Below the pieces are notes generated by a model, which worked only from the letters and a program-made list of their open reading frames with translations, searched no databases and had not been told where the DNA came from. A program made the translations under genes and the position numbers. DNA of 64,000 nt from Comamonadaceae bacterium (GTDB lineage: Bacteria; Pseudomonadota; Gammaproteobacteria; Burkholderiales; Burkholderiaceae_C). Each line of letters opens with the position of its first letter. The stretch's first letter is position 1. Of this stretch, positions 56,613-64,000 are shown in pieces. The stretch lies in contig JAIYBB010000005.1 of NCBI GenBank assembly GCA_027488735.1, positions 62,001 to 126,000 of the forward strand. Direction: 5' to 3'.

Positions 56613-57178
56613 GCGACTTCAATTTATTGCCTTGGCGCGAACAACTCCGCCACAGCCGTATCCGCAGCTGGCAGTGGGGCAGTGTGTTGTCGTTGCTAGC
56701 CTCGGTATGCGCGGTGTACGGCTTGGACCAAGCTTGGAACGGTTGGCTGGCAGAGCAGCAAGCGCAACAGCAACAAGCCGAGCAGACCATGGCGCTTTGG
56801 CAAGCTGAATTGAAATCGGACGCCGAATGGCAAGCCCGCACGCGCATGGCTCAACACGTACAGGCTGACTGGGTGTATTGGCGTCAGCAGCAAACCCTGG
56901 CTTGGCAGGTGATGCAACAGTGGTTGTCAGTGCCACCTCGTGGCGTACAAATCGAGCGCGTGGTGTGGCGCGACCCACATTGTCAAGTCAGCGGTTGGGC
57001 GTTGAGCGCGGGGCATTGGCAAAACTGGCAGACCGCACTGGCCGTCGCCGGTTTTTCGCCACAAACAGAACAGTCGTCGTGGGCCGAGGCGCAATGGCGA
57101 CAAGCAGACGGACTGGCCGCCAAACAACACCCGTTTCAATTGACATTGACCCTGCCCACCTTAGTGGCCAAGCCATGA
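56609..57178 (+). CDS. pilN: PilN-like pilus inner-membrane protein
   Basis: This 189-residue protein opens with FNLLPWREQLRHSR, the cytoplasmic PilM-binding segment of PilN, followed by one membrane helix and a Gln-rich coiled coil (AEQQAQQQQAEQ). The periplasmic part is a small ferredoxin-like domain. It forms the alignment complex with PilO and PilP. Confidence 0.75.
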   Translation: MSDFNLLPWREQLRHSRIRSWQWGSVLSLLASVCAVYGLDQAWNGWLAEQQAQQQQAEQTMALWQAELKSDAEWQARTRMAQHVQADWVYWRQQQTLAWQVMQQWLSVPPRGVQIERVVWRDPHCQVSGWALSAGHWQNWQTALAVAGFSPQTEQSSWAEAQWRQADGLAAKQHPFQLTLTLPTLVAKP

Positions 57179-58239
57179 CAGCCGCCCTCATCAACTGGCT
57201 CATGTCGCCGTGGCCGCAATGGCGCACCCATTGGCGGGTATGGCATGCCTGGCCTATGGGGGCGCAGGCTTTGCTGCTTTTTCTGTGCTCGCTGGTTACA
57301 GTGCTTGCTGGCAGTGTGTGGGTGTCGGCGCAGGCTTGGGAGAGTTGGTGGCAGTCACAAGACCGCGCACAACAGATCCAACAAGACATGCAGATGCTGC
57401 AGCAGCAAGTGCAGCAACAACGAAGGCGCATCGCCAGCATGCAGGCCATGCCGCATCCAGCAGGGTTTGCGGCTCCGGCTTGGCAAACTTGGCCACAAGA
57501 CATGCCGGCAGACAGCAAGCAGGTGTTGCGCGCATGGTTGGCGTGGGGTCGCCAGCATGGGTTACAGGTTCAGGCCGGCAAAGTAGAAGAAGCTGCGGCA
57601 TCCGCAAGCTGGACAGGCAGCTTGCCGCAATTGCTGGCCGCATGGCATGGTCTGCCCGCAGCAGTGCCGCGCATGGCTGTCACCGGTTTTGAATGGCGTA
57701 TCCACCCAGACCCGCTGCGCATGCAGGCCACTGGTAGGACACAAGCCTTGCAGTTGCAAATGCATTGGGTGGTGTTGAAAGAGCGCAATCGCCCCCCAGA
57801 AACGGCCCACAAACCCCAGGCAATGGCCAAACCCAGCCATGCAGGGGCGGCATCCGCAAGCCTCTTGCGCGCCAACCCTGCCGACTCGCTATCGCGCACC
57901 GGCAGAGCGTCACTGATGCACGACCCATTCTCCTTGGTGGGTTTGAAAAAAGCCTTGCCCATGGTGGCTCAGTCCGGGGCCACCCCGTTGCCTTGGCAGA
58001 CACGGCCACTGTCACAAATGCGTTGGGTCGGCATGCTGGCCAATGACCAACAGCGACAAGCCTTGGTGCATTGCGACGGTCGGGTATATCCAGTGCTTGT
58101 GGGAGAGCGTCTGGGACAAGACTGGGGTGTTGTCATTGAGATTGGGCGCGACCATTTGCGTTTGCGCGAATGGGTGGCCGATGCTCAAGGGAAATGGGTC
58201 AGCCTGGAAAGACGTTTTCCTGCAGGTGCCCAACCATGA
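57175..58239 (+). CDS. PilO-PilP fusion protein
   Basis: This 354-residue single frame contains a PilO-like part (membrane helix 29-52, coiled coil 60-90, periplasmic domain about 105-202), a linker of 203-247 with low complexity, and a PilP-like part (248-350) opening HDPFSLVGLKKALP and continuing LSQMRWVGMLANDQQRQALV and VYPVLVGERLGQDWGVV. PilO and PilP are usually separate, the latter a lipoprotein. No lipobox is present here, so the PilP domain is held by the PilO helix. Overlaps pilN and pilQ by ATGA on both sides. Confidence 0.8.
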   Translation: MTAALINWLMSPWPQWRTHWRVWHAWPMGAQALLLFLCSLVTVLAGSVWVSAQAWESWWQSQDRAQQIQQDMQMLQQQVQQQRRRIASMQAMPHPAGFAAPAWQTWPQDMPADSKQVLRAWLAWGRQHGLQVQAGKVEEAAASASWTGSLPQLLAAWHGLPAAVPRMAVTGFEWRIHPDPLRMQATGRTQALQLQMHWVVLKERNRPPETAHKPQAMAKPSHAGAASASLLRANPADSLSRTGRASLMHDPFSLVGLKKALPMVAQSGATPLPWQTRPLSQMRWVGMLANDQQRQALVHCDGRVYPVLVGERLGQDWGVVIEIGRDHLRLREWVADAQGKWVSLERRFPAGAQP

Positions 58240-59558
58240 AGCCGTGTCTTTTTCCCCTCATCGGATACTGCGCTTCGGTGTGGTTGGCCATGCATCTGCA
58301 CACCGGCCACGCCCAAACACTGCCACCAGAATTGCCAGAGAAGCCCCCGTTAACGTTCAGTGGCGAACCCATGTCCATGCAGTTTCAGCAGATTGAATTG
58401 CGAACCGCGTTGCAACTGGTCAGCGAATTCAGTGGCGTCAACATCATCATGTCCGACAGCGTCAGTGGCAATCTCACCATGCGCTTGAAAAATGTACCTT
58501 GGGACCAAGTGCTGCACACGATTTTGCAAACCCGAGGACTCGGCCAGCGCAAAGAGGGAAATGTGATTTGGGTCGCCACCCAGGCAGAGTTGTCGGCGCG
58601 GGAAAAAGGGGCCATGGAAACACGGCGGGCTATTGAAGTGCTGGAACCTTTGCAAACCAAATCGTTTGCGCTCAATTACGCCAAAGCGGCCGATTTATTG
58701 CCCCCCTTGCTGAATCAGGCTGCGGGTGGCTCTGGCACAGCGCCAGCGCGATTGCTCAGCCCCAGAGGCAGCGCCATGGCAGACGCCAGAACCAACCAGT
58801 TGTTTGTCACCGACATTGAAGACCGCTTGTTGCAGGTGTCGCAATTGATCGCGCGTGTGGACGTGCCGCAGCGACAGGTGTTGATCGAGGCACGCATTGT
58901 CGAAGCCTTGGACAACTTCGCGTCCACGCTCGGGGTCAGGTTGTCTGGAAAGTCCGGGCAATTGAACGCCAACTTCCCTGCCGCCGCTGCACTGGGTGCA
59001 CAAGCAGCATCTGCAGGCTTCACGTTTTTCAATCCGGCGCACAGCCTGCGGCTCGGGGTTGAACTCTCGGCTTTGGAAGCCGACGGCATGGGGCGCGTGG
59101 TGGCCAGTCCGCGTTTGGTGACCGCCAACCAATCGAAGGCCATCATCGAGCAAGGCACCGAATTGCCCTACCAATTGTCTGGGCCCAACGGCAGCACCTC
59201 GATTGCGTTTCGCAAAGCCAATTTGCGCTTGGAGGTCACACCGCACATCACGCCGGACGGCAGCATCACCATGTACTTGGATGTGCACAAAGACAGCGTT
59301 GGACAAAGCACACCCGCTGGCTTTGCCATCGACACCAAGCATGTCAGCACCCAAGTGCGGGTGGAGGACGGCGGCACGGTCATGATCGGCGGCATCTATG
59401 AAACCAGCGACAACACCAACCGTGCCGGTTTGCCCGGTTTGCACAACACCCCTTTGCTGGGTTGGCTGTTTGGCAACCGCGCGAGCAGGCGCAGCAAACA
59501 AGAGCTGTTGATATTCCTAAGCCCTAAAATGCTTGAACAAAGTGCCTTCGCACCTTGA
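58236..59558 (+). CDS. pilQ: Compact PilQ/HofQ-type secretin
   Basis: This 440-residue outer-membrane secretin has a signal peptide, an N0/STN-like domain (MQFQQIELRTALQLVSEFSG with MRLKNVPWDQVLHTIL), an N1 domain and the secretin core ending TQVRVEDGGTVMIGGIYE and LLGWLFGN. Usual PilQ has about 700 residues with AMIN peptidoglycan-binding domains; here they are absent, as in HofQ/ComE secretins of competence systems. The ATG at 58236 overlaps the fusion gene stop. Confidence 0.88.
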   Translation: MKPCLFPLIGYCASVWLAMHLHTGHAQTLPPELPEKPPLTFSGEPMSMQFQQIELRTALQLVSEFSGVNIIMSDSVSGNLTMRLKNVPWDQVLHTILQTRGLGQRKEGNVIWVATQAELSAREKGAMETRRAIEVLEPLQTKSFALNYAKAADLLPPLLNQAAGGSGTAPARLLSPRGSAMADARTNQLFVTDIEDRLLQVSQLIARVDVPQRQVLIEARIVEALDNFASTLGVRLSGKSGQLNANFPAAAALGAQAASAGFTFFNPAHSLRLGVELSALEADGMGRVVASPRLVTANQSKAIIEQGTELPYQLSGPNGSTSIAFRKANLRLEVTPHITPDGSITMYLDVHKDSVGQSTPAGFAIDTKHVSTQVRVEDGGTVMIGGIYETSDNTNRAGLPGLHNTPLLGWLFGNRASRRSKQELLIFLSPKMLEQSAFAP

Positions 59559-59571
59559 GAAAGTTTTTATC

Positions 59572-60105
59572 GTGTTGGCATTGGTGGGCATGCCCGGTAG
59601 CGGCAAATCGACAGTCGGTCGTCAATTGGCCCGCAAATTAGGCGTGGGTTTTGTCGACTGCGACCAAGTCATTGAGATGCGTATCGGTTGCCCGATCAAA
59701 GATTTTTTCGCGAGCCATGGCGAAGCCGCTTTCAGAGACATTGAAGCCCAAGTCATTGACGACATGACCCGCACGGCTTGCGGCGTGCTGGCCACCGGCG
59801 GCGGTGCTGTGTTGCGAGACGCGAACAAACAGCTATTGCGTGAACGCACCCAGGTCATTTATTTGCGGGTGCAGCCCGAAGAAATTTTCAGGCGTTTGAA
59901 AAATGACAACCAGCGACCTTTGTTGCAGGTGGACGACCCCAAACTCAAAATAATGCAACTGTTTGAAGAACGCGACCCGCATTACCAAGCGGCAGCGCAT
60001 TTCGTCATCGAAACCAGTCGCCCGCGCATCCCGACCATGGTCACGATGATCGTCACTCAACTCGAACTTGCCGGTTTGCTACCGATAGAAACCGCTGCCC
60101 CATGA
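59572..60105 (+). CDS. aroK: Shikimate kinase
   Basis: This 177-residue enzyme phosphorylates shikimate. P-loop GMPGSGKST, then FVDCDQVIE, the shikimate-binding [19 protein letters not shown] and LLQVDDPK. The start is uncertain: GTG at 59572 is chosen as it lies after the pilQ stop; TTG at 59533 and GTG at 59542 would overlap pilQ. Confidence 0.9.
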   Translation: MLALVGMPGSGKSTVGRQLARKLGVGFVDCDQVIEMRIGCPIKDFFASHGEAAFRDIEAQVIDDMTRTACGVLATGGGAVLRDANKQLLRERTQVIYLRVQPEEIFRRLKNDNQRPLLQVDDPKLKIMQLFEERDPHYQAAAHFVIETSRPRIPTMVTMIVTQLELAGLLPIETAAP

Positions 60106-61193
60106 CGCACACTGAACACGTACACATAGACCTCGGCGAGCGCAGTTACGACATCGCCATTGGCGCCGGTTTGCTTGATCACGCCTCGGCTTGGCAAGGT
60201 TTGCCCAAAGCAGGTGCTGCGCTCATCGTCACCAACGACACGGTGGCGCCTTTGTATTTGGCGCGCTTGCAACAAAGTTTGGCACCGCATTACCCGGTCG
60301 TCCATGTGTGCAGCTTGCCCGACGGCGAGAGCTACAAAACCTGGGACAGTTTGAACGCGATTTTTGATGTGTTGCTCGGCAAGGCCTGCGACCGCAAAAC
60401 CGTGTTGTTCGCCTTGGGCGGTGGCGTCATCGGCGACATCACCGGCTTTGCCGCGGCTTGCTACATGCGCGGCGTGCCGTTTGTGCAAGTGCCCACCACG
60501 CTGTTGTCGCAAGTTGATTCATCTGTAGGCGGCAAAACCGCGATCAACCACCCCATCGGTAAAAACATGATCGGCGCGTTTTACCAACCCGAGCGCGTGG
60601 TGTGTGACTTGTCTACTTTGCAAACCCTGCCGCCGCGCGAACTCAGCGCCGGCTTGGCCGAAGTCATCAAATACGGACCGATCGCCGACATGGCGTTTCT
60701 CGATTGGATAGAGCAACACTTAGACGATTTGCTGGCACGCGATCCGCAAGCTTTGGCGTATGCGGTCAAACGCAGTTGCGAAATCAAAGCTTGGGTGGTG
60801 GGTCAAGACGAACGCGAAAGCGGCATACGCGCGATTCTCAATTTCGGCCACACCTTCGGCCACGCCATTGAAGCCGGTTTGGGTTTCGGTGTTTGGTTAC
60901 ACGGCGAAGCGGTCGGTTGCGGCATGGTCATCGCTGCGCATTTGTCGCAGCGTTTGGGTTTGGTGGATGCACCATTTGTGCAGCGCCTCACCGCTTTGAT
61001 CGCCAAAGCCGGATTGCCTGTGACCGGCCCTGATTTGGGCGCGGACGTGTATTTGCACCACATGCGGGTCGACAAAAAAGCCGAGGCGGGTGACATACGT
61101 TTTGTGCTGATAGACCCGCCCGGCAAAGCTGTGGTGCGTGGCGCACCCGATGCGTTGGTCGCCGAGGTGGTGCAGGCCTGCTGCCGCGCATGA
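60102..61193 (+). CDS. aroB: 3-dehydroquinate synthase
   Basis: This 363-residue NAD- and metal-dependent enzyme makes 3-dehydroquinate from DAHP. Motifs: [41 protein letters not shown] and [11 protein letters not shown] (metal His). Overlaps aroK and dgt by ATGA; aroK-aroB-dgt is a conserved run here. Confidence 0.95.
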   Translation: MTHTEHVHIDLGERSYDIAIGAGLLDHASAWQGLPKAGAALIVTNDTVAPLYLARLQQSLAPHYPVVHVCSLPDGESYKTWDSLNAIFDVLLGKACDRKTVLFALGGGVIGDITGFAAACYMRGVPFVQVPTTLLSQVDSSVGGKTAINHPIGKNMIGAFYQPERVVCDLSTLQTLPPRELSAGLAEVIKYGPIADMAFLDWIEQHLDDLLARDPQALAYAVKRSCEIKAWVVGQDERESGIRAILNFGHTFGHAIEAGLGFGVWLHGEAVGCGMVIAAHLSQRLGLVDAPFVQRLTALIAKAGLPVTGPDLGADVYLHHMRVDKKAEAGDIRFVLIDPPGKAVVRGAPDALVAEVVQACCRA

Positions 61194-62359
61194 GCCAAGC
61201 GTTTGCTGCTGACATCGCCCCTGCCGCCATCGGTTTGGCTGACTACGCGTGCCTGCCTTCTCAGAGTCGCGGCAGGCGTTTCACCGAACCCGAAGCGCCG
61301 ACACGCAATGTGTTTCAACGCGACCGCGACCGCATCGTGCATTCCACCGCGTTTCGTCGGTTGGTTTACAAAACCCAAGTGTTTCTCAATCACGAAGGCG
61401 ATTTGTTTCGTACGCGTTTGACGCATTCGCTGGAGGTCGCACAACTCGGGCGTTCACTCGCGCGTGCTTTGGGTTTGCATGAAGATTTGGTCGAAGCCAT
61501 TGCACTGGCGCATGACCTGGGCCACACACCGTTCGGGCACGCCGGACAAGATGCATTGAACGAATGCATGACACCATATGGCGGGTTTGAGCACAATTTG
61601 CAAAGCCTGCGCGTGGTCGATGGTTTGGAAGAGCGTTACCCGCAGTTTGATGGCCTGAACCTGTGCTTCGAAACCCGCGAAGGCATTTTGAAACATTGCT
61701 CGCCGCGCAATGCCCAAAAACTCGAAGAAGCAGAACCCGGTGGTGTGGGTGCACGTTTTTTGCAACGCCAGCAACCGTCATTGGAAGCGCAGTTGTGCAA
61801 CCTCGCCGACGAGATGGCTTACAACGCGCACGACATAGACGACGGCGTGCGCTCGGGCCTCATCAGCTTGGAGCAATTGCAAGAAGTGGTTTTGTTCAAT
61901 GCCTACATGGTGAAAGTGCAAGACGAGTTTCCAGCGCTCACCGGCAGGCGCTTGCTTTTTGAGAGCATTCGCCGCATGTTGAGTGACCAGGTGTATGAAG
62001 TCATGGACACCACACGCGCTTTGTTGCAAGAGCATGCACCGTCTTCGGTTGACGATGTGCGTCGCTCGCCACCCTTGGTGCGATTCAGTCCCGGCATGCT
62101 TGCGGCCAGCACCGAGATGAAACAATTTTTGATGCAGAGTTTGTACAGGCATCCGCAGGTGTTGCAAACCACCGATTGGGCCAGACAAGTGGTGCACGAA
62201 TTGTTCGATGCGTACATGCAAAAGCCTTCTGCCATGCCCGAGCAACATGTGAAACGCGCCGACTTACCGCGCGCCGTGGCCGATTACATCGCGGGCATGA
62301 CCGATAGGTTTGCCACCAAAGAGCATGCGCGTTTGACCGGCAAAGTGCTCATCTCATGA
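61190..62359 (+). CDS. dgt: dGTP triphosphohydrolase-like HD-domain protein
   Basis: This 389-residue HD-domain enzyme removes triphosphate from dNTPs. Metal motifs: [13 protein letters not shown] and [20 protein letters not shown], followed by [13 protein letters not shown] and [13 protein letters not shown]. It is the type without the N-terminal insert of E. coli Dgt. ATGA overlaps at both ends. Confidence 0.92.
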   Translation: MSQAFAADIAPAAIGLADYACLPSQSRGRRFTEPEAPTRNVFQRDRDRIVHSTAFRRLVYKTQVFLNHEGDLFRTRLTHSLEVAQLGRSLARALGLHEDLVEAIALAHDLGHTPFGHAGQDALNECMTPYGGFEHNLQSLRVVDGLEERYPQFDGLNLCFETREGILKHCSPRNAQKLEEAEPGGVGARFLQRQQPSLEAQLCNLADEMAYNAHDIDDGVRSGLISLEQLQEVVLFNAYMVKVQDEFPALTGRRLLFESIRRMLSDQVYEVMDTTRALLQEHAPSSVDDVRRSPPLVRFSPGMLAASTEMKQFLMQSLYRHPQVLQTTDWARQVVHELFDAYMQKPSAMPEQHVKRADLPRAVADYIAGMTDRFATKEHARLTGKVLIS

Positions 62360-62913
62360 CGATTGAAGCGCAAGTTGTGGCAGACACCCAAGCTTGGTTG
62401 GACAAAGCGGTGATAGGCCTGAACCTGTGCCCGTTTGCCAAAGCTGTGGTCGCCAAACAGCAAGTGCGCATGGTGGTGTGCATGAACAGCGAGCCCGAGC
62501 AAGTGTTGCAGATGCTGCAACAAGAAATGCAGTTGTTGGTGGATACCGATGCTGCAGTGTTGGATACCACGCTGCTGATAGCGCCCCATCTTTTGCCGGA
62601 TTTTTTAGATTTCAACGAATTTTTATTTGACTGCGATTCGGTATTGGTCTCGATGGAGTTGGAGGGCGTGCTGCAAATCGCCGACTTTCATCCGCGCTAC
62701 CAGTTTGCGGGCACACAGCCTGACGACATCAGCAATTTCACCAACCGCGCGCCTTACCCCACGCTGCATTTGCTTCGCGAGGAAAGTATCGATAAGGCCG
62801 TGGCCGCGTTCCCGGATGCGTCGCTGATTTATGAACGGAATGTGCAAGTGTTGGAAGAGTTGGGTAGAGAAGGGTGGGAGGCTTTGGGTTTATCTAACAA
62901 AGAGCCCAACTAG
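62356..62913 (+). CDS. DUF1415 family protein
   Basis: This 185-residue protein matches DUF1415 from end to end: TQAWLDKAVIGLNLCPFAKA near the start, DFNEFL, GVLQIADFHPRYQFAG and NRAPYPTLHLLREESIDKAV. The family has no established function. It overlaps dgt by ATGA, so it belongs to the aro operon. Confidence 0.85.
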   Translation: MTIEAQVVADTQAWLDKAVIGLNLCPFAKAVVAKQQVRMVVCMNSEPEQVLQMLQQEMQLLVDTDAAVLDTTLLIAPHLLPDFLDFNEFLFDCDSVLVSMELEGVLQIADFHPRYQFAGTQPDDISNFTNRAPYPTLHLLREESIDKAVAAFPDASLIYERNVQVLEELGREGWEALGLSNKEPN

Positions 62914-62953
62914 CAAAGTCACTTTGTCTACTTATGATAGGCACAATCCCCCC

Positions 62954-63817
62954 ATGCCCAAAGCCAAACATACCGCCGCCAAGCCGCCATCTCCCAGCGA
63001 TCAACTCGACCTGCGCCCCGGTCAGTCCATCGACTTGCTGAAAGAACTGCACATACTCACGCGCGACGGCAAGCTCAACCAAGACTCGCGCCGCAAACTC
63101 AAACAGGTCAACCACTTGTTTCAGTTCATCGAAAAAATCCTCAAAGAATTACCCGCCACTGATGCAGGTCCCACGCTGGCCGACCACGGCGCGGGTAAGT
63201 CTTATTTGGGTTTCATCATTTACGACTTGTTTTTCAAGAGCTTGGGCCAAGGCCATATTTACGGCATTGAAACGCGCAGCGAATTGGTGGACTCGTCCGC
63301 TGCACTGGCCAAACGCTTGGGCTTTGAGCGCATGCAGTTTCTCAACACCAGTGTCGCCGAGTCGGCGCAAAGCGACGCCATGCCCGCGCAGATCGACGTG
63401 GTCACTGCGCTGCATGCGTGTGACACCGCCACCGATGACGCCATTACCTTCGGTTTGCAAAAGAAGGCCAAACACATGGTGTTGGTGCCGTGTTGTCAGG
63501 CGGAGATGGCGCGCGTGCTGAACAAAAACAAAGCGTTGAATTTGCAGCGCACACCGCTGGCCGAGTTGTGGCGGCATCCGCTGCACACGCGCGAAGTCGG
63601 CAGCCAGTTGACCAATGTGTTGCGCTGTTTGTATTTAGAAGCGCATGGTTACCAAGTGACGGTGACCGAGTTGGTTGGCTGGGAACACAGCATGAAAAAC
63701 GAATTGATACTGGCGAAATTCACTGGGCAACGCAAACAGGCGTCAGTTGATCGATTGAAGGCGTTGTTGCAGGAATTTGGTTTGGAAGAAATGGGGACTT
63801 GGCAGATTGCTATCTGA
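62954..63817 (+). CDS. SAM-dependent methyltransferase, class I
   Basis: This 287-residue protein has an N-terminal helical part and a Rossmann-type methyltransferase domain: LADHGAGKSYLGFIIYDLFF (SAM loop), YGIETRSELV (acidic end of strand 2), VTALHACDTATDDAI and VPCCQAEMARVL. The CDTA and PCCQ motifs match the Methyltransf_32 group, whose members act on RNA or proteins. The substrate is unknown. The stop codon falls in the first unit of a repeated TCTGACCCC element, so the C-terminus may have been altered. Confidence 0.82.
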   Translation: MPKAKHTAAKPPSPSDQLDLRPGQSIDLLKELHILTRDGKLNQDSRRKLKQVNHLFQFIEKILKELPATDAGPTLADHGAGKSYLGFIIYDLFFKSLGQGHIYGIETRSELVDSSAALAKRLGFERMQFLNTSVAESAQSDAMPAQIDVVTALHACDTATDDAITFGLQKKAKHMVLVPCCQAEMARVLNKNKALNLQRTPLAELWRHPLHTREVGSQLTNVLRCLYLEAHGYQVTVTELVGWEHSMKNELILAKFTGQRKQASVDRLKALLQEFGLEEMGTWQIAI

Positions 63818-63878
63818 CCCCTGTTAATTGGTATCTGACCCCAATTTCCATTAATTGGTTACTGACCCCAATTTCCCC
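63811..63878. repeat. Three-unit TCTGACCCC/CCAATT repeat
   Basis: Three units each contain CTGACCCC (63814, 63835 and 63862) and are spaced by AATTGG-type text; CCAATT (63841-63846) and AATTGG (63853-63858) form a dyad. The first unit supplies the methyltransferase stop. Such GGGGTCAG repeats often mark ends of mobile or REP-like elements; no transposase is visible before the window ends. Confidence 0.55.
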
Positions 63879-63890
63879 ACCCTGACACCA

Positions 63891-64000
63891 CTAATCCAAC
63901 CGTATCAACCCCGGCGTCACGTTTTGCCAAACCGGGTCGTTGATCAGCGGAAAATCCCCGGCCAATGCCGCCTGGCACATGCGTTGCAGCGTTTCCGCGT
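63891..64000 (-). CDS. C-terminal end of an unidentified protein
   Basis: The minus-strand frame runs open from the window edge to a TAG at 63891 and gives 35 residues ending LINDPVWQNVTPGLIRLD. Nothing can be identified from this fragment. The codon pattern is like that of the neighbouring genes, which supports it as coding. Confidence 0.4.
   Translation of the reverse strand, partial: AETLQRMCQAALAGDFPLINDPVWQNVTPGLIRLD

Noticed and set aside
56878..57174. N-terminal extension of the PilO-PilP frame to 56878
   Set aside because: It overlaps pilN entirely and has no PilO character; the ATG at 57175 with an ATGA overlap is the natural start.
1..64000. CRISPR arrays, prophage genes and complete insertion sequences
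   Set aside because: No regularly spaced repeats, cas, integrase, transposase or phage structural genes were found.

Overview
The window reads as a chromosome segment from a betaproteobacterium of the order Burkholderiales. The evidence is gene order: hisC-B-H-A-F...I-E, HIT, tatABC, an HtrA-type protease, Nif3-like, pdxA, petABC, sspAB, and secA-argJ-DUF815-mutT convergent with zapD-coaE-pilCB, and PBP1A divergent from pilMN(OP)Q-aroK-aroB-dgt. Base composition is moderately GC-rich. Coding density is very high, many genes are joined by 4-base ATGA overlaps, and no gap without a gene exceeds 300 bases. The left edge cuts an ABC exporter and the right edge cuts an unidentified minus-strand gene. 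The genus cannot be named from this sequence alone.

Layout. 1-11 kb: ABC exporter, soluble lytic transglycosylase, 5-formyl-THF cyclo-ligase, an unusual metallo-beta-lactamase-fold protein, a DUF6279 lipoprotein, glmU-glmS (UDP-GlcNAc supply), a peroxiredoxin, a Cho-like nuclease and a DUF1080 lipoprotein. 11-18 kb: histidine genes starting at hisC (hisG and hisD are absent), split between hisF and hisI by a small AT-richer insert. The insert carries an orphan HicB-type protein, a SWIM zinc finger plus WYL-like protein and an orphan ParD-type antitoxin. 18-27 kb: Tat translocase, envelope protease, Nif3-like, pdxA, cytochrome bc1, sspAB and tRNA-Thr(UGU). 27-37 kb: a secreted HExxH protein, a DUF721 protein, secA, argJ, a DUF815 ATPase, mutT, zapD, coaE, and pilC with an N-terminally short pilB. 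37-44 kb: SDR, MFS transporter and ankyrin protein, then a three-gene oxidation module of a PQQ alcohol dehydrogenase with a lanthanide-type Asp pair, a dihaem cytochrome c and an AlkB alkane monooxygenase. 44-56 kb: metK with a duplicated 3' end, two LpxL-type acyltransferases, an epoxide-hydrolase-like enzyme, engB, cytochrome c4, msrPQ, lysA, lptM, cyaY and PBP1A. 56-64 kb: a compact secretin/pilus operon with a PilO-PilP fusion, aroK, aroB, dgt, DUF1415 and a methyltransferase.

How it fits together. Tat substrates lie close to tatABC: MsrP carries a clear twin-Arg signal and the Rieske protein a Lys-Arg variant. The bc1 complex and two c4-type cytochromes could accept electrons from the PQQ enzyme. 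AlkB, the cytochrome and the PQQ dehydrogenase could take an alkane or other terminal methyl group to alcohol and then to aldehyde or acid. The pil genes at 34.9-37.2 kb and 55.9-59.6 kb are reduced: PilB has no N-terminal domain, PilM is short, PilO and PilP are fused, PilQ has no AMIN domains and no pilD is present. This resembles the Hof/Com type of competence machinery more than a full twitching pilus.
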